Assembly: GCA_963811225.1 (NCBI GenBank)
Contig: CAWEQO010000005.1
Coordinates: 124,001-188,000, forward strand
Length of the DNA: 64,000 nt
Direction of reading: 5' to 3'
Source of the DNA: CAWEQO01 sp963811225
Lineage (GTDB): Bacteria; Chloroflexota; Anaerolineae; Anaerolineales; Anaerolineaceae
In this document: positions 17,348 to 25,939 of the stretch, piece by piece
Numbering within the stretch: the stretch's first letter is position 1
Layout of the letters: each line of letters starts with the position of its first letter
Notes under the pieces: generated by a model
Database searches by the model: none
Told to the model about the DNA's origin: nothing
Seen by the model: only the letters and a program-made list of their open reading frames with translations
Program-made: the position numbers and the translations under genes

Positions 17348-17376
17348 TTGCAAATTCACTGCTTGTACGTTATGAT
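17348..17376 (+). promoter_or_regulatory. Sigma-70-type promoter for the DegT/epimerase/MFS operon
   Basis: TTGCAA (17348-17353) and TATGAT (17371-17376) are separated by 17 bp. The predicted transcript has a leader of about 235 nt before the ATG at 17618, ending in a hairpin plus T-run (next entry). Confidence 0.55.
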
Positions 17377-17582
17377 GAGGTACCTTCCCTGGCGCATTCA
17401 TGCGTGTTGTCTTTGTGCAAACTCTACTCTTTGGGAAGTGGAAGCCAGGCGATGAGTTTGTTCCTTATTGGCCATCCGGCACCCAATTTTTTTGCGCAAA
17501 CCAATCGACCGGCGGCTCAGGTTCCGGCGACGGACAAGAAGGGTGTTGCGCGTGCATTTCATTAAATGAAGATAAAAATCGC

Positions 17583-17604
17583 TGCCGCTCGGCGGTATTT
17601 TTTT
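17583..17604 (+). terminator. Intrinsic terminator in the leader of the DegT operon (possible attenuator)
   Basis: TGCCGC (17583-17588) pairs with GCGGTA (17592-17597) around a TCG loop and is followed by seven T residues (17598-17604). The structure ends 13 bp before the DegT start codon and overlaps the approach to its ribosome site (GGAGG 17607-17611). A terminator directly before the first gene of an operon suggests conditional read-through. The leader also holds an 80-codon frame starting at 17400, which I cannot support as a gene. Confidence 0.5.
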
Positions 17605-17617
17605 CGTGGAGGATCGA

Positions 17618-18815
17618 ATGCATGATTTACCTGCCGTCTTAGGGGGCAAGCCGGCCTTTGAAACCAAGGTCCAGATTGTACGCCCCCTGCTGCCCGACTT
17701 TGCAGACATGAGCGAGGAAGTGCAGAGTATTTTAAAGTCGGGCATGGTCACCAAAGGACAATATTTGCAGGCATTCGAACAAGCGGTCGCCCAGCATTTG
17801 GGTGTGGAGCACGTGATCGGTGTTTCCAGCTGCACGTCGGGTTTGATGCTGACGTATCAGGCGCTTGGATTGACCGGCGACGTGGTCGTGCCGAGTTTCA
17901 CGTTCATGGCCACGATCAGCTCGCTGGTTTGGCGTGGGCTGCGCCCGGTCTATGCGGACGTCAACCCAGACACCACCAACCTGGATCCGGCCGCGGCCGA
18001 AGCCGCCATCACCCCAAACACCTCGGCGATTGTGGCAGTGCACAATTTTGGCAACCCGGCCGACATTGATGGGCTGCAGGCGGTGGCCAAGAAGCACAAC
18101 CTTAAATTGATCTTCGATTCGGCGCACGGATTCGGCGCGCTGTACCAGGGACAACCGGTCGGCGGGCAGGCGGATGCGCACATTTTCAGTCTGAGCCCCA
18201 CGAAGCTGTTGATTGCCGGGGAGGGCGGCATCGTCTCGACCAACGACGCCGAACTGGCGGCGAAGCTGCGCATGGGCCGCGAGTATGGCAACAGCGGCAA
18301 CTACGACAGCGCCTTTGCAGGCATGAACGCCCGCCTGGCGGAGTTCAACGCCCTCTTGGGGCTGCACAGCCTGACGCTGCTGGAAGGCGCGGCCCAGAGC
18401 CGCAACGAAACCGCAAACTACTTCCAGGAGATGATGGGCCGGCTCCCAGGGATTGGCTTCCAAAAGGTGATGGCGGGCAACCGCAATTCCTACAAGGACT
18501 TTTCGATCACGGTCGATCCGGCCGAGTTTGGCCTGAACTCGCGACCAATTGGCCGAGGCCCTGATGGCCGAGAACGTCGACACGCGCAAGTATTACGAGC
18601 CCCCCGCTCACCGACAAACTGCTTACCGCCAGTATGATCATGGGAGCATCTTGCCCAATACCGATTGGCTGTCAGAACGGAGCCTGAGCTTCCCCATGTG
18701 GTCGAAGATGGAGCCGGAAGTGACGGCGGGAATTTGTCAGGCGGTCGAGCGAATTTACCAGTACCGGGACGCAGTGCGGGACCGGGTGCCTGAAGCGAGA
18801 AAAGAGGCGTTTTGA
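17618..18815 (+). CDS. DegT/DnrJ/EryC1/StrS aminotransferase-family protein, frameshifted near 18541
   Basis: These PLP enzymes aminate or dehydrate nucleotide-linked keto sugars. From ATG 17618 (GGAGG 6 bp upstream) the protein shows SSCTSGLMLTYQALGL, PSFTFMATISS, the PLP-pocket Asp in LIFDSAHGFGA, and the Schiff-base Lys in LSPTKLLIAGEGG. After residue 308 (FGLNS) the frame is lost. The correct continuation (DQLAEALMAENVDTRKYY, then the C-terminal PEVTAGICQAVERI) lies in the +1 frame and ends at 18815. Its stop overlaps the next start (TTGA), so the gene is expected to be intact. Restoring CG to a CGCG run at 18540-18543 repairs the frame. Sequence error or recent mutation cannot be separated here. 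Confidence 0.82.
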
Positions 18816-20404
18816 CCCATTGGGTGCGCAGTAAAATCACCACGGAAGGTGTGCTCAAGTTCATCATCGATACGATCTTGATCAACCTTGCAATCCTGGC
18901 CGCATTGGCTGTGCGCCTGTTATGGATCATCGCCTTTGCCAGCCCGAACGTCTATATCAATTACCGCGAGACCTTCTGGAGCTACCTGAACGCCTACGGC
19001 AACAGCGCCTGGCTGCTGACTCTGATCTGCCTGATCATGTTCTCCATCAACGGGTTCTACACCTATGGCCTGTTCTACCGCGGCCGCTATAAAGCCCTGA
19101 TCATCACGCAGGCGGTGAGCATCTCGTATCTGATCTATGCCTCGCTGACGTACGTTTCGCAGGGGCCGCTGCTGCACTTCCTGCAGGGATATTTGCAGCT
19201 GCCGCGCGGTACACTGATCCTGGCCTGGGTGCTGACGATCTTGCTGTTGATGGCTTCGCGTGCCTGGGTGGTGCTGTGGAAGAAGCTGCTGCGCTCGAAC
19301 CGGCGGCTGCTGGACGACTCGGTCCATGGTAATATCAAGCGCGTGCTGGTGATTGGCGGAGCGGGCTACATTGGCTCGGCGCTGGTGCCGAAGCTGCTCA
19401 AAGATGGCTATCAGGTGCGCCTGCTAGACCTGCTGTTATACGGTTCCGATCCAATCCGACCCTATCTGGACCATCCCATGCTGGAACTGATACAGGCGGA
19501 CTTCCGTCAGGTGGAAAGCGTTGTCTCGGCCATGCAGGGCGTGGATGCGGTCATCCACCTGGGCGCAATCGTGGGCGACCCGGCTTGCGCGCTGGACGAG
19601 GCCTTGACTCTGGAAATCAACCTGATGGCGACGCGCATGATCGCAGAAGTGGCGAAAGGTTGTAACGTCCGCCACTTTATTTTTGCCAGCACCTGTTCGG
19701 TATATGGGGCCAGCGATCAAATGCTCGACGAGCACTCGGAGCTGCGCCCTGTGTCGATCTATGCCCGCAGCAAAGCGGCCTCCGAGAAGGTGCTGCTGAA
19801 GATGGCGAACGATCATTTCAGCCCGGTGATCCTGCGCTTCAGCACGGTATACGGCCTGTCTGGGCGCTATCGCTTCGATTTGGTGGTGAACCTGCTGACC
19901 GCCAAGGCCCTGGTCGATGGCGAAATCACCATTTTCGGCGGCAACCAGTGGCGCTCGTTCGTGCATGTGGACGACGCCGCACAGGCGATCATGGCCGTGC
20001 TGCAAGCGCCGGCCGAGGTGGTGCGCAATCAGGTGTTCAATGTCGGCTCGAACGAGCAGAACTACACCATCAGCCAGATCGGCGAGATGATCCACGATTA
20101 CGTCTCGGCGGCGCAAATCATCAACAAGGGGGATGAGATCGATCCGTGCAATTATCAGGTGAGCTTCAATAAGATCTCACGAATGCTGGAGTATCAGCCG
20201 CGCTGGACGGTCGAGCTGGGCATCGAGCAAGTGATTGCCACGGTACGCTCCGGCAAGATCGAGGACTATAAGGCGTCGAAGTACAGCAACATCAAGTTCT
20301 TTACCGGGCAGGGCCTTGCCCTGCTGGACCGGCATGAGAACGGTTGGGCTTCGACGCTGTTGAACGAGAATGTCGCGGGGGATTTCGAGCTCATTCCAAA
20401 GTAA
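18812..20404 (+). CDS. Membrane-anchored NAD-dependent sugar epimerase/dehydratase
   Basis: The 530-residue fusion begins with four membrane helices (residues about 14-160), resembling the anchor of polysaccharide-biosynthesis sugar-nucleotide modifiers. It continues as an extended SDR domain: VLVIGGAGYIGSALVPKL (about 177), HLGAIVGDPACALD, FASTCSVYG and the catalytic YARSK. The likely substrate is a nucleotide- or polyprenyl-linked sugar at the membrane face. It starts with TTG overlapping the stop of the DegT gene, which supports translational coupling. DegT and the epimerase probably act in sequence on one sugar; the following MFS gene completes the operon. Confidence 0.85.
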   Translation: MTHWVRSKITTEGVLKFIIDTILINLAILAALAVRLLWIIAFASPNVYINYRETFWSYLNAYGNSAWLLTLICLIMFSINGFYTYGLFYRGRYKALIITQAVSISYLIYASLTYVSQGPLLHFLQGYLQLPRGTLILAWVLTILLLMASRAWVVLWKKLLRSNRRLLDDSVHGNIKRVLVIGGAGYIGSALVPKLLKDGYQVRLLDLLLYGSDPIRPYLDHPMLELIQADFRQVESVVSAMQGVDAVIHLGAIVGDPACALDEALTLEINLMATRMIAEVAKGCNVRHFIFASTCSVYGASDQMLDEHSELRPVSIYARSKAASEKVLLKMANDHFSPVILRFSTVYGLSGRYRFDLVVNLLTAKALVDGEITIFGGNQWRSFVHVDDAAQAIMAVLQAPAEVVRNQVFNVGSNEQNYTISQIGEMIHDYVSAAQIINKGDEIDPCNYQVSFNKISRMLEYQPRWTVELGIEQVIATVRSGKIEDYKASKYSNIKFFTGQGLALLDRHENGWASTLLNENVAGDFELIPK

Positions 20405-20419
20405 GGGCCTGACACTTCC

Positions 20420-21601
20420 TTGAATGTTCCTCGCCGCCCCCGCTTCGCGATCGACCGCTCGATGCTGCTGCCGAAGAGCTTCTATTTTTTTAACTATGCC
20501 GCCTGGGCAGCCCTGTTCCCCTTTTTACCCCTCTTCTACCAACAAGCCGGCCTGAACGGCTATCAGATTGGACTGCTGACCGGTATCCCGCCGTTAACGA
20601 CGGTCATCAGCGGACCGATCTGGGGCGGGCTGGGCGATTACACCCACCAGTACAAGCGCCTGTTGATCGTGGCGGTCGTGGGCGTGCTGGCGTCGGTGTA
20701 TGGGATGCTGCATGCCCAGACGTTTGCGGCGCTCGCGCCGCTGGTGGTGGCCTATGCCTTTTTCCTTGCGCCGGTGATCCCGATGGTGGATCACACCACG
20801 GTGGAACTGCTGGGCGAGCGCAAAAGCCAGTATGGCAAGCAGCGCCTGTGGGGATCGATCGGCTGGGGCATCTCGGCCCCGATCATTGGGGTGGTGGCGG
20901 AACGGGCCGGGTTGAGCTGGGGCTTTTTCGGTTTTTTGGCCCTGTATTTCTGCGTCCTTTTGGTCATCTTGGGCCTGCCGGTTCGCAAAACCCGCTTGGG
21001 CATCCCATTCTGGAGCGGCCTGAGGGACCTGCTGTCCAACCGCCAACTGGCGCTGTTCCTGCTGATCGTGCTGGTAGGCGGGACAGGGTTCGCAGTGGCG
21101 AGTAACTTCCTGTTCCTGCACCTCGAATGGCTGGGCGCCAGCCGGACGCTGATGGGCATCTCGCAGTCATTCGCAACGTTCAGTGAGCTGCCGGTGCTGT
21201 TCTACTCGGGCTGGCTGCTGCGCCGTTTTGGCGCGCGCAACCTGGTCCTGTTTTCACTGCTGGCATTTGCAGCGCGAGCGCTGCTTTACTCGTTCTTGAA
21301 GTCGCCCTGGATGGTTTTGCCGGTGCAGCTGCTGCACGGAATGACGTTCTCGCTGATGTGGGCATCGGGGATTGCCTACGTCAGCGAGATTGCGCCGGAG
21401 GGCATGGGCGCCACGTCGTTGAGCCTGTTTGCGAGCGTGATGGCGGGGATGGGCGGAATGCTGGGCAGTGTGCTCGGCGGATGGATGTTCGATACGATTG
21501 GCACGACGGCCATGTTCCGCTGGACGGGGTTGAGCGTGCTGGCGTTTTTGGTGGTGATGGTTTTGACGATCGGCAGGGCGGCAAGACCGGAAGCAGTTTA
21601 A
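20420..21601 (+). CDS. MFS transporter (MFS_1-like, 12 TM)
   Basis: The 393-residue integral membrane protein has about 12 hydrophobic helices and the inter-helix motif GGLGDYTHQYKRLL between helices 2 and 3, a variant of the MFS A-motif. The opening YFFNYAAWAALFPFLPLFYQQAGL is typical of the PF12832 / LacY-nucleoside permease branch. Start is TTG 20420, 15 bp after the epimerase stop; ATG 20462 is an alternative. Substrate cannot be predicted. Its position suggests import or export linked to the sugar pathway upstream. Confidence 0.85.
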   Translation: MNVPRRPRFAIDRSMLLPKSFYFFNYAAWAALFPFLPLFYQQAGLNGYQIGLLTGIPPLTTVISGPIWGGLGDYTHQYKRLLIVAVVGVLASVYGMLHAQTFAALAPLVVAYAFFLAPVIPMVDHTTVELLGERKSQYGKQRLWGSIGWGISAPIIGVVAERAGLSWGFFGFLALYFCVLLVILGLPVRKTRLGIPFWSGLRDLLSNRQLALFLLIVLVGGTGFAVASNFLFLHLEWLGASRTLMGISQSFATFSELPVLFYSGWLLRRFGARNLVLFSLLAFAARALLYSFLKSPWMVLPVQLLHGMTFSLMWASGIAYVSEIAPEGMGATSLSLFASVMAGMGGMLGSVLGGWMFDTIGTTAMFRWTGLSVLAFLVVMVLTIGRAARPEAV

Positions 21602-22027
21602 AGGGAAATTGGAAGAATGCTAGAAAGACCGTTGAAAATGAGGACAGGATTGGTTACAATTTAGACAGACATGAACATCACATCGCGGTCGCCGGGTAAG
21701 AGCGATCGAAAGGCTGGGAGGGATGTTCTGGACGCGCCGAAATCGAGGGGGCCTTTCTCGGCGGCAGCAACGCTGCGATCATAGAAAATCAAGCCAAAGG
21801 GAATTCGACGCGATCCACGAGAGCTGCATCCTGGATCTTCTAAATGTATCCCCATTTGTACCTCCAGGCTGTATCCCGGTCTATATACAGAGCGGATGCA
21901 CTTTGGTATGACAGTAGAAGGATTTATCGCCAATCCGAGAATCTCCACGACAGCACGGCTCTTTGATTTCTCGGGTTGGTTCTTATGCTAGCGAAGTTGT
22001 TTCAGATCCAGCAATTAGGAGGGAAAA
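21602..22027 (+). promoter_or_regulatory. Non-coding gap with a strong sigma-70 promoter (TTGAAA/TACAAT)
   Basis: TTGAAA at 21632-21637 and TACAAT at 21655-21660 are separated by exactly 17 bp. The nearest plus-strand gene starts at 22028, giving a leader of about 360 nt if this promoter drives it. No supported reading frame lies between. A 62-codon frame at 21723 lacks a ribosome site and coding character. The region may be a long 5' UTR or hold a small RNA. Confidence 0.45.
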
Positions 22028-23284
22028 ATGCAAGGGAGAAGATTTTGGATCATCGCAGGGGTAGGATGTGCAATTTTGGTTGTACTACTCGTGGTTGTAA
22101 TTCCTTTGGCGTTCTTAGGCGTATCCAGGTTCCGGGTGGGTACCCCGAACGCCAACGTACCGCCAACCCCGGTAGCGATCACCATTCCAGCAGGAGCCGA
22201 AGCCACGCAGGCGACGGTGCCTACGCTGACCGTTTCGCCGGATGGAGCGCAGGTTCCGAATACATCTGGGCCGGCAATCAGCTCGGCGAACCTGGAGGCG
22301 CTGTATAACACGGTGGGCTCGGGCGTGGTGAACATCGACGTGCTGCTCAACCAGGGCGGCAACACCGGCGAGGCGGCAGGATCGGGCTTTGTGCTGGACA
22401 ATCAGGGTCACATCGTGACCAATAATCACGTCATCAATGGGGCCAGCAACATCACTGTCATTTTCCATAATGGTTTCCAGGAAGCCGCCAAAGTGGTGGG
22501 GGCAGACCCTTACAGCGACCTGGCGGTAATCCAGGTGGCGAATCTGCCGGATAACGTGCATCCGCTGGCGCTGGGCAATTCTAGCGATGTGAAAGTCGGG
22601 CAGTGGGTGGTCGCAATTGGCAACCCGTTTGGGTTGGGCACCAGCATGACCACCGGTATCATCAGCGCCACCGGGCGCATGATCGCCGCCGGCGCGACCT
22701 CATTCTCCATTCCAGAGGCCATCCAGACGGACGCGGCCATCAACCCGGGTAACTCGGGCGGGCCTCTGCTGACCCTGCAAGGCGAGGTGGTGGGGGTGAA
22801 TGCCCAGATTGCGACCGGCAACAGCGGCGTGGCTGCGAACACCGGGGTTGGTTTCGCCATCCCTGTGAATGTGGTGCGAACGGTCGTGCCGGTGCTGATC
22901 CAGACCGGAACGTACCAGTGGCCCTGGCTGGGGATCCGCGGCACCGGCGTGGACCTGCTGCTGCAGGATGCGAATAACTTGCAGACACAGCAAGGCGCGT
23001 ATATCGTGGAAGCGGTGCCGGGCGGACCGGCGGCCCAGGCCGGGCTGCACGGCGCTTCGGGCCAGACGACGGTCAATGGGGTGGACGTGCCGGTAGGCGG
23101 GGATGTGATCACAGCGATCGACGGACAGCCGGTCACGAATTACGCCGACTTGCTGTCACTGGTTTCGTTCCGCAATCCGACGAGCCAGGTGGATATGACC
23201 ATCATTCGCAACGGGCAGCAGCAGCAGATTACGGTTCAGCTGCAGCCGCGGCCGGCGAACTTTAATCCGAGCACGCAGCAATAA
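22028..23284 (+). CDS. HtrA/DegP-type serine protease with PDZ domain
   Basis: This is an envelope protease for misfolded proteins. The 418 residues comprise an N-terminal membrane anchor (7-31), a proline/threonine-rich linker (40-85), a trypsin-like domain with catalytic triad H134 (TNNHVI), D164 (SDLAVI) and S243 (NPGNSGGP), and a C-terminal PDZ domain (about 305-405, with GPAAQAGLHG and GDVITAIDGQPV). AGGAGGGAAAA precedes the ATG. It stands alone, with a hairpin after its stop codon. Its substrates are unknown. Confidence 0.94.
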   Translation: MQGRRFWIIAGVGCAILVVLLVVVIPLAFLGVSRFRVGTPNANVPPTPVAITIPAGAEATQATVPTLTVSPDGAQVPNTSGPAISSANLEALYNTVGSGVVNIDVLLNQGGNTGEAAGSGFVLDNQGHIVTNNHVINGASNITVIFHNGFQEAAKVVGADPYSDLAVIQVANLPDNVHPLALGNSSDVKVGQWVVAIGNPFGLGTSMTTGIISATGRMIAAGATSFSIPEAIQTDAAINPGNSGGPLLTLQGEVVGVNAQIATGNSGVAANTGVGFAIPVNVVRTVVPVLIQTGTYQWPWLGIRGTGVDLLLQDANNLQTQQGAYIVEAVPGGPAAQAGLHGASGQTTVNGVDVPVGGDVITAIDGQPVTNYADLLSLVSFRNPTSQVDMTIIRNGQQQQITVQLQPRPANFNPSTQQ

Positions 23285-23289
23285 TTGTA

Positions 23290-23364
23290 AAGAGAGCGCC
23301 TGAAGACTTTTTGAAACTGAGATGGTAGCGATCGTGAGAGTTGGGTTCTTGAAGGCGCTCTCTT
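23290..23364. terminator. Hairpin after the HtrA gene
   Basis: AAGAGAGCGCCT (23290-23301) and AGGCGCTCTCTT (23353-23364) are perfect 12-bp inverted arms separated by 51 bp, immediately after the stop codon. The loop is long for a classical terminator, and no T-run follows. Confidence 0.45.
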
Positions 23365-23419
23365 CACGGGGGAAATCACCTGCGGGAACATGGCCCTGCA
23401 GAAGGCGAGGTTTTAACGA

Positions 23420-24028
23420 GTGGGAGACCAACAGGATCCACGCGAGAAAGAACTGAAACAGGTCAAGCAGGCGGTCCAGGGTTTGAAGGAATCGCCGCTG
23501 TATGCGTACCGCGTCAAGAACAACTACAAAGTGGTTTTTGGCGAGGGAAATGTCAACGCGCCTGTTATGTTCATCGGCGAAGCGCCCGGGAAAAACGAAG
23601 CCCAAGCGGGCCGTCCATTTGTCGGCGCGGCCGGGCGGGTGCTGAACAACCTGCTGGAGTCGACCGGTCTGAAGCGCGAGGACGTGTATATCACGAACGT
23701 GGTGAAAGACCGCCCACCGCAGAACCGGGATCCGAACGCGGAGGAAGTCGCGACCTACGCCCCGTTCTTGAAACAACAAATCGAAATTATCCGGCCGCGT
23801 GTGATTGTCACGCTGGGCCGGTTTGCCATGGAGTTTATCCTGTCGTACTTCAACCTTCCCGGGCAAGGCAAAAAGATAGGCGACCTGCACGGGAAACTGC
23901 TGGAAGGACAGACGGATTATGGGCAAGTAGAGGTATTGCCACTGTACCATCCGGCGGCTGGATTTTATAACGACGAGGTTAAAAAGGCGCTCCAGGAGGA
24001 TATTCAGGCACTTAAACCATTTCTATAG
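23420..24028 (+). CDS. Family-4 uracil-DNA glycosylase-like protein lacking all iron-sulfur cysteines
   Basis: Family-4 UDGs excise uracil from DNA. The 202 residues match that family along their length: VVFGEGNVNAPVMFIGEAPGKNEAQAG with motif GEAPG, GRPFVGAAGRVLN, EDVYITNVVK, RPRVIVTLGRFA and the late YHPAAGFY. The family normally binds a [4Fe-4S] cluster through four cysteines in CxxCxL, VVKCRPP and CxPFL contexts. Here these read ESPLYAYR, VVKDRPPQNR and TYAPFL, and the protein contains no cysteine at all. It is therefore a cluster-free variant; activity needs proof. Start is GTG 23420. The gene stands alone with a small membrane-protein gene 8 bp later. Confidence 0.82.
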   Translation: MGDQQDPREKELKQVKQAVQGLKESPLYAYRVKNNYKVVFGEGNVNAPVMFIGEAPGKNEAQAGRPFVGAAGRVLNNLLESTGLKREDVYITNVVKDRPPQNRDPNAEEVATYAPFLKQQIEIIRPRVIVTLGRFAMEFILSYFNLPGQGKKIGDLHGKLLEGQTDYGQVEVLPLYHPAAGFYNDEVKKALQEDIQALKPFL

Positions 24029-24036
24029 GTAGGCTC

Positions 24037-24315
24037 ATGGGTACGTACGAAGTTAACGTTCTTTTTGCATTGGTCATCGGGGCGCTAGCGTCCCTATCGC
24101 TTTCAAAATTTTTCGGTAAAGACGGTCCTTGGACAAAGCGATCGCGGATGTTCGCTATGGTGCGGCTGCGTGCGAACCGGATGTTGAAGAAACGGAACGA
24201 CCGCCGTTTAGAGACCACGGAAGATTCCCAAGTGGAAACGATGAGCTGGCTGTTTTGGGTGCTGGTTGTTGCCCTGCTGTTGACAATTACCATCACGGTG
24301 CTGCAGTATTCTTAG
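24037..24315 (+). CDS. Small two-helix membrane protein of unknown function
   Basis: I do not recognise this 92-residue protein. It has one hydrophobic segment at the N-terminus (NVLFALVIGALASLSLSKFF) and one at the C-terminus (WLFWVLVVALLLTITITVL). A basic linker (KRSRMFAMVRLRANRMLKKRNDRR) joins them, suggesting that both ends are outside or in the membrane with the loop in the cytoplasm. It starts 8 bp after the UDG-like gene and is probably co-transcribed with it. No motif suggests an activity. Confidence 0.6.
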   Translation: MGTYEVNVLFALVIGALASLSLSKFFGKDGPWTKRSRMFAMVRLRANRMLKKRNDRRLETTEDSQVETMSWLFWVLVVALLLTITITVLQYS

Positions 24316-24347
24316 CCGTGCATATCAACCAATCGAGTAGCTGCAGG

Positions 24348-24384
24348 GGCGTTGGCGTTTCTCTTTCTCGAAAGCGCCAACGCC
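24348..24384 (+). terminator. Hairpin after the UDG/membrane-protein pair
   Basis: GGCGTTGGCG (24348-24357) pairs with CGCCAACGCC (24375-24384), extended inward by TTTC/GAAA-type pairing. It lies 33 bp after the stop. The rest of the 264-bp gap to the CFA gene shows no further signal. Confidence 0.5.
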
Positions 24385-24579
24385 TGAGCAGGTATCATTT
24401 ATTTCAGCGAGTGAGTGCAAGTTGGCCTTACTGATGTTTGGCGCGCTACCGAAACCACCCGCCGGATGCCGTGTTATAGAAAATATCTGAGCAAGTTAAG
24501 CGGTCGGCGCGAGAGAGCAGATCCCCCTTTGCCTTCTCAGAATGGACTTAATCATCGGAAGCAAGATAGGAGGGCCTCG

Positions 24580-25872
24580 ATGAACAAGACACCTGTGCAA
24601 GAGCATCAGCAAGAGTTGGGTATAACCCGCAATTTACTGGAAGCGGTGATCGGTGAAAGCTCGCAGACGGTTGGCGTGCGCCTGTGGGATAAGACCTCCT
24701 GGCCGGACGATACGCCGCGGCCGGTGTGGCTCGTGTTGAATCACCCCGGCTCGCTGCGGCGCATGTTCATACCTGGCACTGAGCTGGGCCTGGCCGAAGC
24801 GTATCTCTATGACGACTTCGACATCGAGGGCGAGATCGAGCGGGTGTTCGACCTGGCTCAGGCGCTGACGGAGCGCTCCATCGGCTGGAAGACGAAGGCT
24901 TTGCTGGCGCGCCAGCTGCTCAAGCTGCCTTCTGGAAATGGGCACACCTATGGCAAACGACCGCCGGCGAAGCTGAACGGCCAGCGACACACCATCGAGC
25001 GCGACCGTAAGGCGGTGCAGTACCACTATGATATATCCAACGATTTTTACAAGCTGTATCTCGACCAACGCATGGTGTATTCGTGCGCGTACTTCGAGCA
25101 CGAGGATGACACCCTCGACCGGGCCCAGGAGCAGAAGCTCGACCTGATCTGCCGGAAGCTGCGCTTGCAGCCGGGGCAGCGCTTGCTGGACCTGGGCTGT
25201 GGCTGGGGTGGGCTGGTGATCCTGGCGGCGGAGCGCTACGGTGTGGACGCGACCGGAATCACGCTGAGCGAACCGCAGGCGGAGCTGGCCAACCGGCGCA
25301 TCCGGGAGGCGGGTCTGCAAGACCGCTGCCGGGTGCAGACGCTGGACTATCGCGAGATCGATGCGGAAGGGTATTTCGACGCCCTGTCGAGTGTGGGAAT
25401 GTTCGAGCATGTAGGCAGTGGGCTGCTGCCAACCTATTTCGAACAGGCCCGGCGCTTGCTCAAGCCGGGCGGGGTGTTCCTCAACCATGGCATTGCCCGA
25501 CGGGCCAGCGATAAACCGCCCCCCGAACCGAGTTTCGACAGCACCTATGTGTTCCCAGACGGTGAGCTTTTGCCAATCAATGAGACGCTGCATTGGGCGG
25601 AAGAGACCGGCTTCGAGGTGCGGGATGTGGAGAGCTTACGCGAGCACTACGCTAAGACCCTGCGATATTGGGTGCGCAACCTGGAAGCGCATCACGATGA
25701 GGCGCTGCATTTCGTAGACGAGCCGACCTACCGAGTATGGCGGCTGTTCATGTCGGGCTCGGCGCATGGTTTCACCAGTGGGCGGCTGAATCTGTACCAG
25801 TCGCTGTTGGTCAAGCCGACGAACGGTCCAAGCGGCCTGCCGCTGACGCGCAAGGATTGGTATCTGCGCTAA
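24580..25872 (+). CDS. cfa: Cyclopropane-fatty-acyl-phospholipid synthase
   Basis: The enzyme adds a methylene bridge from S-adenosylmethionine to unsaturated acyl chains of membrane lipids. The 430-residue protein has the CFA N-terminal domain with the membrane-associated region, then the methyltransferase fold: HYDISNDFYKLYLD (149-162), the SAM loop LDLGCGWGG (203-211), and FEHVGSGLLPTYF. Start is ATG 24580, with ATAGGAGGG upstream; an upstream frame extension to 24415 is not supported. It is convergent with the Sfp-type gene, and a 74-bp perfect palindrome spans both stop codons. Confidence 0.94.
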   Translation: MNKTPVQEHQQELGITRNLLEAVIGESSQTVGVRLWDKTSWPDDTPRPVWLVLNHPGSLRRMFIPGTELGLAEAYLYDDFDIEGEIERVFDLAQALTERSIGWKTKALLARQLLKLPSGNGHTYGKRPPAKLNGQRHTIERDRKAVQYHYDISNDFYKLYLDQRMVYSCAYFEHEDDTLDRAQEQKLDLICRKLRLQPGQRLLDLGCGWGGLVILAAERYGVDATGITLSEPQAELANRRIREAGLQDRCRVQTLDYREIDAEGYFDALSSVGMFEHVGSGLLPTYFEQARRLLKPGGVFLNHGIARRASDKPPPEPSFDSTYVFPDGELLPINETLHWAEETGFEVRDVESLREHYAKTLRYWVRNLEAHHDEALHFVDEPTYRVWRLFMSGSAHGFTSGRLNLYQSLLVKPTNGPSGLPLTRKDWYLR

Positions 25873-25939
25873 CCGTTCAGGAATGAAAAGAGAGGACAGC
25901 CGCGGCTGTCCTCTCTTTTCATTCCTGAACGGTTAGCGC
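25866..25939. terminator. Perfect 74-bp palindrome spanning two convergent stop codons
   Basis: Bases 25866-25902 are the exact reverse complement of 25903-25939 (37-bp arms, no loop). The palindrome contains the TAA of the CFA gene (25870-25872) and the TAA of the Sfp-type gene (25933-25935), plus the last base pairs of each arginine codon. It can serve as a bidirectional terminator. Its length and perfection are unusual. Confidence 0.9.

Noticed and set aside
17400..17642. 80-codon frame in the DegT leader
   Set aside because: It overlaps the ribosome site and start of DegT, lacks a ribosome site and has no recognisable motif; kept only as a possible leader peptide in the notes.
18541..18560. 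Programmed frameshifting in the DegT gene
   Set aside because: No slippery heptamer, hairpin or internal Shine-Dalgarno is present at the break, and the same kind of break recurs in unrelated genes, so an error or mutation is simpler.
21723..21911. 62-codon frame in the gap before the HtrA gene
   Set aside because: No ribosome site, arginine/serine-rich text and no similarity that I recognise.
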